A stretch of 64,000 nucleotides of DNA, from the NCBI RefSeq assembly GCF_000237085.1, contig NC_016627.1, positions 2,046,118 to 2,110,117 of the forward strand, given 5' to 3'. The notes beneath the pieces are model-generated. The model worked only from the letters and a program-made list of their open reading frames with translations, was not told the origin of the DNA and searched no databases. The DNA comes from Acetivibrio clariflavus DSM 19732 (GTDB lineage Bacteria > Bacillota > Clostridia > Acetivibrionales > Acetivibrionaceae). Shown piece after piece: positions 43,047 through 53,224 of the stretch. Made by a program: the position numbers and the translations under genes. Within the stretch, counting starts at the first letter, position 1, and the number at the start of each line of letters is the position of its first letter.

Positions 43047-45602
43047 TCATTTACCGAAAATAGAACTAAAGAAACCTTTTTTTGATTTTACAGAATTGAG
43101 AAGCTCCTCACGAATTGTAAAAATTTCTTTATCATCGGAATCCAACTCCTGTATTCTGTCACAAACTATAAGAGCTTCTTGATTTAACCCCTTGTACCTC
43201 AAAATATATAACTTTAAGTACAGTAAATTTATATTGCTGCCGTCTTGTTTTAAAGCAGTCTGGCACAGTTTTTCCGCTTCTTCAATTCTATCAAGCTTGT
43301 AACAGGCCCAGGCTTTATTTCTTAATGCCGGCAGATATTCCGATTCAATCTGAAGTGCCCTGTCACAGTCTTCAATACATTCTTTGTATTTACCCAAACT
43401 GTAATAAGCATGACTTCTGGATATATAGTAACTAGGTATACTGGGATCTATTTCAATAGCTTTATCCAAATACTTCAAAGCTTTTTCAAATTCCGAAATA
43501 TTCCCCAAATTATACCCAAGCGAATAATAATAAGCAGCACAATATGGGTTCTCTTCGATAGCTTTTTTATATTCCGAAATAGCTTCGTTATACCTGTACT
43601 GAAAGGCATAAAAATCTCCCTTAAGCTCATAGAACCTATCTAAATTTTCCAATTTCATATTTATTGCGTTATCCAACGTCTTCAATGCTTCATCATTTCT
43701 TGAGTTGTTCAATAAGCTCAATATCTTGTAATAATAAGCTACGCTATATCTTTCATCCTTTTTTATAGCATTGTCAAAACATTCAACAGCCTCACTGAAT
43801 TTATCTTTATTATATAGACAAAGGCCTTTGCAAAAATATACTTCTTTACTAACTTCGTCTTTATTAGTTTCATCCAATTCAATGGCCTGGTCACAGTATG
43901 ATATGGCATCATCATATTTTTGCATTAAGCGCAATGCATTAGCTTTTTGATAATAAAGCCTGCTATCTCTGAGACCGTATTCTGCAGCCCTGTTAAAAAC
44001 ATTAAGAGCTTCTTCCAACTGTCCTACTTTTATGTAGAGCTTCATTTTTATTACGTATATGTCGATTAGATAAAGAAAGATACTCAATGCCTCTTCACAA
44101 GCTTCAAGGCATTCCTGATACAGTTCCAATCCTAAAAGTGCTTCAGCCTTGTTCTTATAACCATGAGCCATATACGGATCTATTTTTATTGCCTGATTGG
44201 CACTTTCCAATGCTTCCGAGTATCTTTTAAGTTTGTTCAAGGCAAATGCCCTGTTGCTGTAAGCTACAGCATCTTGAGGATTCAGCTCAACAGTTTTATC
44301 GTAATAAGCTACAGCTTCTTCATACTTATTAAACTCATCAAGCATACAAGCCTTGTAAAATGTAATGTTATAGTCGTTAGGATACAACTTGTAAGCTTTA
44401 TCAACAGTTGCGTAGGATAATTCCTTTTTGCCCAAATTATACAAAACTTTACAAAGCAGGATATACATTTCGCTATTAAACTGTACTTTTTGTTCAATCT
44501 CATTTAATACATTAAAGCTTTCCTCTGTTTTGTGGCAAGCATACAAAGCTTTCGCCAGCTTAAATTTCAACTCAATATCTTCAGGTTTTTCTTCAACAAG
44601 TTTGTTCAGCTCTTCCAAATAAAAGCCATAGGCCGAATTTAACAATATTCTTGCATCTCTGTTATATTGAATAATATCTGTAAGCTTTTCAAAATATTCT
44701 GTAGCCTCTTCATACTTACCAAGGCTCATACAGCATTTACCTATGGAAAATAAAATATCAATAAAATCGGGTTTTATGTTAAGGGCCTGTTTATAATCAT
44801 TGTATGCCTCAATAAACTTTCCCAGCCTGAAAAACAGATTACCTCTGTAGTAATAGGCAAACAAGTCATCTTCATAACTTTCCAAAAGCTTATCTAATAT
44901 TGCCTTTGCCTCTTCAAGCTGACCGTTTATCATAAGATATCTTGAAATCAAAATCTGCAAATCGGGATGGCTTTCGCATACTTCTTTTGCATTCTCCAAA
45001 GCTTTTTTGGCATTATATAAATCGTATTCTTCCAATGCACTGTTTGCTTTACTGTACTCTGTAAGAAAATATTCTTCCTTGCCTTTTTGACAATTCTTAA
45101 CATATTCATATCTGAAATAGGTTTTGTTTGTTACTTTGTAAATCACAAAATCAATGAAATTTTTCGGGAACGTCTGGTAAAGACTTTCTTTTTTTGAAGT
45201 CCAGGAAAAGTAACTGTTAAATAAAGTCCATATCTCATATGGAAAATTATAGTTTTCCATTATAAATGCCAAAATTCTGTCACTTATTTCTTTTCCCGTC
45301 TCAATATTATAGCAAATATCACTGTCCAAAAGCTGCCTCCAGCAGTTTTCATCGATTCTTTTTTCAAAGTTGTCATAGCACTCTTTAAACTTTTCCATAA
45401 ACTGGTCTACGGGAGTTTGAGGTTCCGCAGCTACATCTTCCTGACTGGCTTTGGCAATTGCCTCCTCATATGCCTCTCTTACTCTTTGAAACCCTTCAGG
45501 ATCGCTTTCCGGGCTGTGAATCCTAAGCATTTTTGAATAAGCTCTCTTAATTTCTTTTACATCCTTTGTAGGATTAATTCCTAAAACCTGAAAGCAATCC
45601 AT
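43047..45602 (-). CDS. J-like domain and TPR-repeat cochaperone for HscC
   Basis: The first ~55 residues resemble a J domain (CFQVLGINPTKDVKEIKRAY), but the HPD tripeptide that activates Hsp70 is HSP here (RIHSPESDPEGF). A helical stretch follows, then at least 14 tetratricopeptide repeats (about 190-830), e.g. AYYYRGNLFFRLGKFIEAYN. The total is 851 residues. It starts 1 bp after the hscC stop with AAAGGAG upstream, so the pair is translationally coupled. In E. coli HscC works with the J proteins DjlB/DjlC; this gene is the probable counterpart, with TPRs for client or partner binding. Confidence 0.82.
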   Translation of the reverse strand: MDCFQVLGINPTKDVKEIKRAYSKMLRIHSPESDPEGFQRVREAYEEAIAKASQEDVAAEPQTPVDQFMEKFKECYDNFEKRIDENCWRQLLDSDICYNIETGKEISDRILAFIMENYNFPYEIWTLFNSYFSWTSKKESLYQTFPKNFIDFVIYKVTNKTYFRYEYVKNCQKGKEEYFLTEYSKANSALEEYDLYNAKKALENAKEVCESHPDLQILISRYLMINGQLEEAKAILDKLLESYEDDLFAYYYRGNLFFRLGKFIEAYNDYKQALNIKPDFIDILFSIGKCCMSLGKYEEATEYFEKLTDIIQYNRDARILLNSAYGFYLEELNKLVEEKPEDIELKFKLAKALYACHKTEESFNVLNEIEQKVQFNSEMYILLCKVLYNLGKKELSYATVDKAYKLYPNDYNITFYKACMLDEFNKYEEAVAYYDKTVELNPQDAVAYSNRAFALNKLKRYSEALESANQAIKIDPYMAHGYKNKAEALLGLELYQECLEACEEALSIFLYLIDIYVIKMKLYIKVGQLEEALNVFNRAAEYGLRDSRLYYQKANALRLMQKYDDAISYCDQAIELDETNKDEVSKEVYFCKGLCLYNKDKFSEAVECFDNAIKKDERYSVAYYYKILSLLNNSRNDEALKTLDNAINMKLENLDRFYELKGDFYAFQYRYNEAISEYKKAIEENPYCAAYYYSLGYNLGNISEFEKALKYLDKAIEIDPSIPSYYISRSHAYYSLGKYKECIEDCDRALQIESEYLPALRNKAWACYKLDRIEEAEKLCQTALKQDGSNINLLYLKLYILRYKGLNQEALIVCDRIQELDSDDKEIFTIREELLNSVKSKKGFFSSIFGK

Positions 45603-45603
45603 C

Positions 45604-47304
45604 TTAAAATTCTCCTTTCAAGTCTAAAGATTCGAATATTTCCATGATCCTCTTTCTGGTTTCTGCAATAAGTTTAGGATCCTGGGTATCAAGCACTTCC
45701 TCAAACTCTCTTAATAGCTGACCTATTTGCTGACGGGTAACTCCTATATTCTCTTCATACAACCTTTCACCTTTGGCAATAAGAAGCTTATTCTCCTGAT
45801 TATCCCTTGGGTGAATCTTAAGGTGAGCCAAATTTTCAATTCTTTCAGCTATTTCTTCCTTGGTCATGTGCCCCGGGTCCTTTTCAATAATTACACTTTT
45901 CTTTACACCGGTTGATACAACAGTTACTTCTACTTCCAGAATTCCGTTGATATCATATGTAAACCTTACATCAATAGCTTCTTCCCCTGCCGGTTTTGGC
46001 GGAACAGGTACATTTATCTCGCCAAGAAAAATATTGTCTTTTGCCAGGCGGGATTCCCCCTGCAAAATATCGACGTTTATATACTTTTGATTGTCATAAA
46101 TGGTATACAGTCTTTCCACTCTGCTAACCGGTACAGTAGTATTTCGTTCTATGATGGGCAAAAAGTGTCCCGGTTCATGATAACCCTGAGCTCTTCTTAT
46201 GGAAACACTGGTTCCAAGCGTATAGGGACATACATCGGTCAATATAACTTCCTTAATAGGTGCCGATTTACCTTTAAGTGCAGCTTGTATTCCTGCACCA
46301 ATAGCTACCACTTCATCGGGATTTATATTTATGTATGCAAGTTTCCCGAACAGCTTACTTACAAAAGTACGTACCAAAGGAAGCTTTGTTGCTCCTCCAA
46401 CTAAAATAATGGACTCGATATCACTTAGCTTTAAAGATGCATCACTCAACGCACGTTCTACAGGCTCTCTGAGGCGCTGGAACAAATGCCTTGAAGCCGA
46501 TTCAAATTCATCAAGACTTATCTCATAGGAAAGATTTTCACCATTGATGGTACATTCAATTGTAGCTGTCTTCTTTTCGCTGAAGGATCGTTTTGCAACT
46601 TCAGCCTGTTTCTTTAGCATAGCAGCGGTTTTTTGGTCCAAATCCTTCTTATCGATTGAATGATGTTTTAAAAACTGAGATACAAGTATTTCGGTAAAAT
46701 CTTCTCCGCCCAAATAGTTATCACCTGCCACTGCCCGTACTTCCATTACATTCTCAAACAATTCAAGGATAGATACATCAAAGGTTCCGCCACCTAAGTC
46801 AAAGACCAAAATCTTTGTATCGGCATTCCTCTGATGCAATCCATAGGCAATTGCAGCAGCGGTAGGTTCGCTAATCAGGCGTTCAACCCTAAGTCCTGCA
46901 AGTTCCCCTGCCCTTTTTGTAGCCTTTCGCTGCGCATCACTGAAATAGGCCGGTACGCTTATAACAGCCTCAGTAACCGGCATTTTAAGGTAAGCTTCCG
47001 CGTCCTCCTTCAGGGATTTTATAATTAGTGCCGAGAGTTCTTCCGGAAGAAATTCTTTTGTTCCAAGAACATATTTCTTTTTTGTGCCCATGTTTCTTTT
47101 AAACACGGAAGCACTCAAATGCGGATGTGTTATTTGTCTTTCTTTGGCAATTTGACCGACCAAAATTTCTCCATTGTCATCTATACTGACCACGGACGGA
47201 GTAAGATTTTGTCCTAAAGAATTCGGAATAACAATTGACCCCTCTTCAGTCCAATAGGAAACCAAACTGTTTGTTGTACCCAAATCAATTCCAACAATAG
47301 CCAT
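45604..47304 (-). CDS. hscC: Hsp70-family chaperone, HscC type
   Basis: The ATPase domain has VGIDLGTTNSLVSYW, LISEPTAAAIAYGL, LVFDLGGGTFDVSIL and SIILVGGATKLPLVR. The 566-residue length is shorter than DnaK (~610) and lacks most of its C-terminal lid tail, as in HscC. The ATG at 47304 has GGAGG 5 nt upstream. It is followed by a J-like/TPR gene rather than grpE or dnaJ. The clients are unknown. Confidence 0.9.
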   Translation of the reverse strand: MAIVGIDLGTTNSLVSYWTEEGSIVIPNSLGQNLTPSVVSIDDNGEILVGQIAKERQITHPHLSASVFKRNMGTKKKYVLGTKEFLPEELSALIIKSLKEDAEAYLKMPVTEAVISVPAYFSDAQRKATKRAGELAGLRVERLISEPTAAAIAYGLHQRNADTKILVFDLGGGTFDVSILELFENVMEVRAVAGDNYLGGEDFTEILVSQFLKHHSIDKKDLDQKTAAMLKKQAEVAKRSFSEKKTATIECTINGENLSYEISLDEFESASRHLFQRLREPVERALSDASLKLSDIESIILVGGATKLPLVRTFVSKLFGKLAYININPDEVVAIGAGIQAALKGKSAPIKEVILTDVCPYTLGTSVSIRRAQGYHEPGHFLPIIERNTTVPVSRVERLYTIYDNQKYINVDILQGESRLAKDNIFLGEINVPVPPKPAGEEAIDVRFTYDINGILEVEVTVVSTGVKKSVIIEKDPGHMTKEEIAERIENLAHLKIHPRDNQENKLLIAKGERLYEENIGVTRQQIGQLLREFEEVLDTQDPKLIAETRKRIMEIFESLDLKGEF

Positions 47305-47691
47305 ACTGTCCTCCAAAATCACTCATATCTAAATATTATCTAAATATTATACTAAAAATGCTATATTCTATCCAGTGCTTTTTATATAAATCAAGAAAGA
47401 CTTAGACTATAAATATCAATTCTATAGGATTATTTTAAATTGCTGCTTTTATAGATATAATCACGGCTAAAAAAATATACTCCTTCTGTCTTTGAATAAA
47501 TTTTCACTCTCATTGTTATTTATTATAACTTTTTTTATAATTAGTCAAGTGTAGCTTTGTTTTGTATTTACTTATTTATCGGTAAAGTAATAGATTTTAC
47601 TGATAAAATGAACTAATATCAGCATATAAAAAATACAATAAAATTTCAACAAAATATAACAAAAAAGTCCAAAGAAGTTAATTATAAATGA
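47305..47691. other. Upstream region between divergent hscC and chemoreceptor genes
   Basis: No gene seen. The promoter for hscC must lie here but I could not assign it. Confidence 0.4.
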
Positions 47692-47720
47692 TTGAATCTA
47701 AATTTCAATGGTAATATAAT
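47692..47720 (+). promoter_or_regulatory. Probable sigma-A promoter for the chemoreceptor gene
   Basis: TTGAAT (47692-47697) is 17 nt from TATAAT (47715-47720). The leader to the GTG start is about 250 nt, long enough for regulation, but no known motif was recognised. Confidence 0.6.
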
Positions 47721-47972
47721 AATTTCATACGTAATTTTATACGTGGGCCTGTTTAACTTCAAAGATAATAGAATCTGTTACATCATATCTTTATAAAAAG
47801 CTATATAAAAAAATCTTCTGTCGGCATTCATTCCGCTGCTTATTTTTCATTTTTCAATTATTAAGGGAGTATAAAATCTTGTTTTATATTATTTAAAAGA
47901 ATTTGCAGTAATTTGAAAAGTGAATATGGAATACTACGCAGTGAATTTTTTACTAAGACAGGAGGTACTAAT

Positions 47973-49421
47973 GTGGATAAGGAATTGCTTGCACTACATA
48001 AGAGAAATAAATTAATGGCTACAATTCTTTCATTAAGTGTTGTGTTGGGCTCAGCATCTGCGTATAAATACCCTATCACAATGTTTGCAGTAATAAAATA
48101 TGCTCTGCCGGTTGCTCTGTTTGCCGTCTTTCTTGTTTGGAGAAAAATCGCAATTCCATATATCATGTATATTATTGCAATAAGTTTTAATCTTGTATCC
48201 TTTTTTATGATAAAAAACACAACTAACTTTCCCAATTCCCTGATTTTATATTTATCTTTAGCTATTATATCTATTTATCACAATTACCGTCCGTTACTCC
48301 TCAATGGTATAATTTCTATATTTATATTGAATTATGCACTTTTTACAATGCCGGGTTACGCCCACATAGACAAATTTTCTCCCAATGCCTATTTTATATT
48401 TTCCTTAACTGCTTTAGTGGCACAAAGTCGCATTGGTACCCAAATGTTAAACAAAATTAAAGAAGGGGCAATTGAATCGGAAATTGCAAAGCAAAAAACT
48501 GATGAACTTTTGAAAAAGGTTTCTCACTCGGTAGAAATACTAAGAAAGTCCACTATTAATCTTAATGAAAATGCAGTTTCTACCGGTGCCATATCTCAAG
48601 AACTGGTATCGGCTTTTCAGGAAATATCCGTCGGGATTGAAACACAAGCCACCAGTTTCAATGATGTTTTGCTGGCAATGCAAGATGTTACAGCTACTAC
48701 TCAGCAAACAAGAGATGCCTCATCCAATGTGAGCCAGAAATCCAGTGATACAACAAAAGTAACCAGAGAAGGCCAGAATAAAATGAAAATAATGTCTAAT
48801 CAAATGCAGGAAATAGACAAGTTTGTCAGCAATACATCTTCAGCAATTGGTGAAGTTAATAAAGAAAGCGTCAAGATCGACAATATTGTTTCTATGATAA
48901 AAGAAATTTCAGACCAGACCAACTTACTTTCCTTAAACGCTTCAATAGAAGCGGCAAGGGCTGGAGAGCATGGGAAAGGTTTTTCTGTTGTCGCCACTGA
49001 AATTCGTAAACTGGCAATGAATACACATAAAGCTTCTGAACAGGTAAACTCAAGTGTTAAAATCATACAGGATAAAATTCGTCAAGTAAATGAATTTGTC
49101 CAGAATGGTCTTAAAATTGTGGATTCCGGTAAGCAATCGGTGAATACAGTGGAGCAGTTGTTTGATCAAATCAAGATAAACTCTGAAGAGGTTCTTAAAC
49201 AAGCTGAGTCCCTTAGCTTCATAAATGAACGTTTATTACAGTCAGCTCACAAAGTTACTGAGGAAATGGTTAAAGTAGCTACTATCTCAGAAAAATCAGC
49301 AAAATCAGTTCAAGAAATACTTGCCAGTGCTGATGAACAGCAAAAACGGGTTGGCAGTATGGTTACAAGTGTCGAAGAACTTACTGAGCTGATGAGAATA
49401 TTGGATGAAGACATAAACTGA
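47973..49421 (+). CDS. Methyl-accepting chemotaxis protein with multi-helix N-terminus
   Basis: It signals to CheA/CheW. The GTG at 47973 is 6 nt after GGAGGT and is preferred over upstream in-frame starts. About 25-175 holds six hydrophobic helices with hardly any extracellular domain, so it probably senses membrane or intracellular cues. A helical linker leads to the signalling domain. The conserved tip reads [20 protein letters not shown], followed by [12 protein letters not shown]. No HAMP domain is obvious. It stands alone, outside a flagellar cluster. Confidence 0.9.
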   Translation: MDKELLALHKRNKLMATILSLSVVLGSASAYKYPITMFAVIKYALPVALFAVFLVWRKIAIPYIMYIIAISFNLVSFFMIKNTTNFPNSLILYLSLAIISIYHNYRPLLLNGIISIFILNYALFTMPGYAHIDKFSPNAYFIFSLTALVAQSRIGTQMLNKIKEGAIESEIAKQKTDELLKKVSHSVEILRKSTINLNENAVSTGAISQELVSAFQEISVGIETQATSFNDVLLAMQDVTATTQQTRDASSNVSQKSSDTTKVTREGQNKMKIMSNQMQEIDKFVSNTSSAIGEVNKESVKIDNIVSMIKEISDQTNLLSLNASIEAARAGEHGKGFSVVATEIRKLAMNTHKASEQVNSSVKIIQDKIRQVNEFVQNGLKIVDSGKQSVNTVEQLFDQIKINSEEVLKQAESLSFINERLLQSAHKVTEEMVKVATISEKSAKSVQEILASADEQQKRVGSMVTSVEELTELMRILDEDIN

Positions 49422-49428
49422 TAATGAC

Positions 49429-49466
49429 AAAGCCCTCTTAAGGTATTAAAACTGAGGGCTTTTTTC
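49429..49466 (+). terminator. Terminator of the chemoreceptor gene
   Basis: AAAGCCCTC and GAGGGCTTT form the stem, with TTTTT following, just after the stop codon. Confidence 0.92.
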
Positions 49467-49550
49467 TTTTTATTTGGAATCCTGCTATTTTTTTTGCCTC
49501 ATAAAACGATACATTTACTAATATACATATATAATAAAAGGAGTATCGGA

Positions 49551-50216
49551 ATGAATACCGAAGGCAATAAGAAAGACATAAATGTTGAAGCTAAAACCAT
49601 CAATGAGATACAGAGCGAATCCATACTTCCATCAGGACGGTACGGTCCTTTGGTTGCAAGGATTCCTGTAATTATATCTCAGTCAAAAGTACATATAAGC
49701 ATCAATACAGAAATCTCCCTCGATGATAGTGCTGTAGATATACGCAATTTTAAAAGATCCGTACATCTTAACCAATGCTCGCTTTTGGATATGGGAGATA
49801 AAAGGCATGGAAAAGTATACCTCAGCGGTTATATTGATGAAAGTATCGAATATACTGCTTTTCAGTCTATAGATGATAAAAGTTCCACCAAACTATGTTT
49901 TAAAACAGTAAAAATACCTTTTGATTTTGCAGCAAAGATAGAATACTGTACTCGCCCTTCTCTTTTAATTTCAAACAAATTTATATCCGTAAGCCTGTCT
50001 TCTTCATTAAACCAATCATCAACCAAAGAATGTTTGTTATGTCAACTTGATGAAGCGGATATATATGAAGCTGATATTATCAAAAAAAGCATGTTTTCAA
50101 AAGATAGTAATACCTTTGACACAATAACGGAATATCTGGTTCTATATATAACTTTTACAATACTTCAATGGCAGCAAGTTAGCATACCCAGAGGCCTCCC
50201 TTACAATTCACCCTGA
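49551..50216 (+). CDS. CsxC-like spore surface protein (SPOCS/DUF3794-type)
   Basis: The ATG at 49551 is 7 nt after AAAGGAG. The 221-residue protein has PLVARIPVIISQSKVHISIN, KRSVHLNQCSLLDMG and KVYLSGYIDESIEYTA, which follow the SPOCS pattern found in spore-associated proteins, including CsxC family proteins of clostridial exosporia. No signal peptide is seen, as expected of proteins made in the mother cell. It is a diverged paralogue of the next gene. Confidence 0.72.
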   Translation: MNTEGNKKDINVEAKTINEIQSESILPSGRYGPLVARIPVIISQSKVHISINTEISLDDSAVDIRNFKRSVHLNQCSLLDMGDKRHGKVYLSGYIDESIEYTAFQSIDDKSSTKLCFKTVKIPFDFAAKIEYCTRPSLLISNKFISVSLSSSLNQSSTKECLLCQLDEADIYEADIIKKSMFSKDSNTFDTITEYLVLYITFTILQWQQVSIPRGLPYNSP

Positions 50217-50333
50217 ATATGGCGGTATAATTGTTTTCATAATCACATTACATAACTAGTATCATATAATAATAATAATAATAGGAATTTAATGATAAAT
50301 CTCTTTTCATATTAATTTGGGGAGGTTAAATAA

Positions 50334-51122
50334 ATGGATAAGGATTTTACCTGCAAATCCGGAGTAATCGAATCCGAAACTCTTACAGAATGTTCAAATG
50401 AACTTTTAACACCAAAAGGAATTAATGGACCTTTCGTTGGAAAAGTTCCTGTTGTCCTTGCAGAACCGGTAATTCAAATAGATGTGGAATCGGTTATTCA
50501 ATTGGATGAGCCTGCTCTTGAAATCAAAAGAATAAAAAAGAACTTGTTTATAACACAGTGTAAAGTAATTGAAACAGGATACGATTTCGATCGTGATTGC
50601 AAATCCCCAAGAAAAGGCAAACTTTTCTTAAGCGGATACGTCAGAAAAAACATCGAGTATGCCACTGTTGACTGCACAAATGAATATAAAGACGGAATAA
50701 GCGGAAAGATTAAACATACAACTGTAAAAGTACCCTTCAAATGCGTAACCGATATAAAATTTGACGTACCTCCGGTAGTTCACGCTACAGGTGAGACAAA
50801 ACAAATAGCTTTATTCAATGATAATATAAAAGGAAACGACTACTGCGGACAGGAAATCATTGGCAGCGATCCCTGCGAAGTTAGCTTTATTCACAAAGAA
50901 TTCTTCAATGAAAAAATTTTCTGCGAACTGGAAGAAGTAAAAATTTTCGAAGACGATATCTTAAAAGATAAATTTGAATGCGGAAGTAAAGACTCATTTA
51001 CTTTTGATAAAATTATTGAAAAAATGGTTATATTTGTGCGTTTAAAATTATTGCAGAAACAGCAGGTAAATATTCCAGGCAAAGCCCAGGACCATGACAA
51101 CGACAAGAAAAAATACAGATAA
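50334..51122 (+). CDS. CsxC-like spore surface protein (SPOCS/DUF3794-type), second copy
   Basis: The 262-residue protein shares its order of motifs with the preceding gene: GPFVGKVPVVLAEPVIQIDV, KKNLFITQCKVIETG, KLFLSGYVRKNIEYAT and KHTTVKVPFKC. The start has GGGGAGG upstream. It is rich in cysteine (about nine), which could allow cross-linking in a spore layer. It ends before a strong terminator. The function is inferred from the family. Confidence 0.75.
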   Translation: MDKDFTCKSGVIESETLTECSNELLTPKGINGPFVGKVPVVLAEPVIQIDVESVIQLDEPALEIKRIKKNLFITQCKVIETGYDFDRDCKSPRKGKLFLSGYVRKNIEYATVDCTNEYKDGISGKIKHTTVKVPFKCVTDIKFDVPPVVHATGETKQIALFNDNIKGNDYCGQEIIGSDPCEVSFIHKEFFNEKIFCELEEVKIFEDDILKDKFECGSKDSFTFDKIIEKMVIFVRLKLLQKQQVNIPGKAQDHDNDKKKYR

Positions 51123-51152
51123 TAACTATACTCCCTAAGTAAAACATGATAA

Positions 51153-51193
51153 AGATGGCTATTATCCAATAAAGATAATAGCCATCATTTTTT
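51153..51193. terminator. Bidirectional terminator between the CsxC-like and GH26 genes
   Basis: GATGGCTATTATC and GATAATAGCCATC form a perfect 13-bp stem, followed by seven T on the plus strand and TTTATC on the minus strand. Confidence 0.95.
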
Positions 51194-51196
51194 TAT

Positions 51197-52966
51197 CTAC
51201 ATTTCATTAACGGGAAAGACTTTTATAATTCCAAGCAGGTAAGATTTCAAGTAAGCATAATCTATAGAATTTATACTTCCGTCACCGTTTAAATCAGCAG
51301 CTTTCAAACCGTTATCCGAAGGAAATTCCTTTATCATTCCCAAAAGATACATTTTTAAATAAGCATAGTCAATTGAGTCTATATTTTTGTCACCATTCAA
51401 ATCTCCATAAATTACATCTTCATTGATTGGCGTAGGAGCTGGATATGGAGTAAATCCTTCTATAGGATAAGTCTTCAAGTCCGGAAGTTCATCTAATGTT
51501 ATACAATAATCACTGGTGTACATTTCTATCAGCCACTCAACAGGATTGTTCTGTTCACTTGTAAGCCACCAGCCATACCATGGACAGAAATAAAGCCATC
51601 CTGCGCCTTCGTTTATTAGATTTCCAACCCTGGGTATTGTATCGTTTTCACTCATGGTTACAAGCTTTTTACCGTTAGTGAGTTTCACAAGATTATAAAA
51701 AGTTGATGTAATTGCACTTCCATTGGGCAAACCGTCTTTTGCGTTGTATTTATCATATCCGATTATATCCACCACATCATCTCCGGGATACCATTGTGAG
51801 GATGTATCATAAGCAGAGGAAGTCCAAACCCAAATAATGTTGTCCAGCCCATATTCGTTTGTAAACTTATCATATAGTAGTCTATACAATTTAACACAAG
51901 GTTCGGGACCTTCGGCTCCCCACCAGAACCATCCTCCTTCTGCTTCGTGAAGTGGTCTGAATAAAACCGGAACTTTTGCATCTTCAAGCATTTGGAACTT
52001 TGAAGCCATAAACTCAATATCCTTCAATAAAGCTTCATTTTCAGGGGTTCCCGGCGTCAAAGCCTTTGTAATACTGAATGTTGTATATTCGGTATAAAAG
52101 CTGCCATCGCCTTTCTTACCTATATCCCCCGGCGAAAACCAGTGCCAGCATACAGTGGGTATACCATTCTTTTCTTTATACCATTCTATAACACGCTCAG
52201 CACATTCATCATCCCAGCCCAGGCCGTTTCCTCTATAGTTCATAAAATCGAAACCTCTAACGGCAGGCATTTTACCTGTCTTTTCCAATATGTATGTAAA
52301 CTCTGCTTCCGATGCACTGTAATTATGAGAACCGCATATTTCCTGCTGACCTGCAAGTATGTGTTTACCGTATATATCGCAAAGATAACTCATAAGGGAT
52401 TTGGCCTCGTCTGAAGCATTGGGATTGACCAGTTTTTTCTCGACCTTAAGGCTGGTAATGGCCTCATCGGCAGGTTTAACTATCAAATAGTCGAAATAGG
52501 TGTAACCCCAATAACTTTCCAATTCAATATTGTTAATCCCGCTATTTAGCTTTACAATACCTGCTGACATCTCTCTCCATTCGAGAGTATAGGCAAAGCT
52601 AACCTCACCTTGGTTTGAACCGTTTATATTTAAATATTGCACCTTTCTTCTCGGGTCATACGGTTGTGCATAACGAATGATCAATTCGTAAAGTCCGGCT
52701 TTGTCAATATCAACGTTAACAGAAATACTTGTCCCTTTTTGAGGCATAAAAACACAAGTAGCACCGCTTAAGTCAAATTTTTTGCCGTCTTCTGTTTCCC
52801 CTGCATAATCGGTATAAACTTGGACACCAGTCAGTTTACCGTCTTCAAACTCATATTTAACTCCTTCCTGCGGTATGGCATTTGCGTTTGAAGTAAATAA
52901 CATTGTCGACACAAGTACCGCCAAAGTCCATATCGAGAAAAACCTTGATTTTGCTTTCCTGTACAT
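51197..52966 (-). CDS. CBM35-GH26 beta-mannanase with type I dockerin
   Basis: This secreted enzyme cuts beta-1,4-mannans. Residues 1-30 are a signal peptide. A CBM35 spans about 33-165. The GH26 barrel spans about 175-505 with the acid/base E341 in LFRPLHEAEGGWFWWG and the nucleophile E440 in LVTMSENDTIP. The dockerin (about 520-589) has DLNGDKNIDSIDYAYLK and DLNGDGSINSIDYAYLK. GGAGGAG lies 7 nt before the ATG. C. thermocellum has a mannanase of the same architecture. It is transcribed alone. Confidence 0.95.
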   Translation of the reverse strand: MYRKAKSRFFSIWTLAVLVSTMLFTSNANAIPQEGVKYEFEDGKLTGVQVYTDYAGETEDGKKFDLSGATCVFMPQKGTSISVNVDIDKAGLYELIIRYAQPYDPRRKVQYLNINGSNQGEVSFAYTLEWREMSAGIVKLNSGINNIELESYWGYTYFDYLIVKPADEAITSLKVEKKLVNPNASDEAKSLMSYLCDIYGKHILAGQQEICGSHNYSASEAEFTYILEKTGKMPAVRGFDFMNYRGNGLGWDDECAERVIEWYKEKNGIPTVCWHWFSPGDIGKKGDGSFYTEYTTFSITKALTPGTPENEALLKDIEFMASKFQMLEDAKVPVLFRPLHEAEGGWFWWGAEGPEPCVKLYRLLYDKFTNEYGLDNIIWVWTSSAYDTSSQWYPGDDVVDIIGYDKYNAKDGLPNGSAITSTFYNLVKLTNGKKLVTMSENDTIPRVGNLINEGAGWLYFCPWYGWWLTSEQNNPVEWLIEMYTSDYCITLDELPDLKTYPIEGFTPYPAPTPINEDVIYGDLNGDKNIDSIDYAYLKMYLLGMIKEFPSDNGLKAADLNGDGSINSIDYAYLKSYLLGIIKVFPVNEM

Positions 52967-53154
52967 GTTATAACTCCTCCTCTGAATAAGGTAAAAAAAT
53001 CAAATTTCTAACCATTAGTAAATATTACAAATTAAGTTATATTATTTTTGTAAATTTATTTTTCTATAAAATAATATTACTATAATTTCTCTCCTTTTAC
53101 AATTATATATTTTTCTTTTGAAATTTTATATTTTTTGTAGTTACATTTTTAAAT

Positions 53155-53187
53155 AAAAAATGCGTTTAATCAGTTTTAAACGCATTT
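53155..53187 (-). terminator. Terminator of the prsA-like/RDD operon
   Basis: AAATGCGTTTAA pairs with TTAAACGCATTT; on the minus strand TTTTTTATTT follows. Confidence 0.9.
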
Positions 53188-53224
53188 AGAAAAGCATATT
53201 TTAAAGTACTGTCAGTACTATTAT

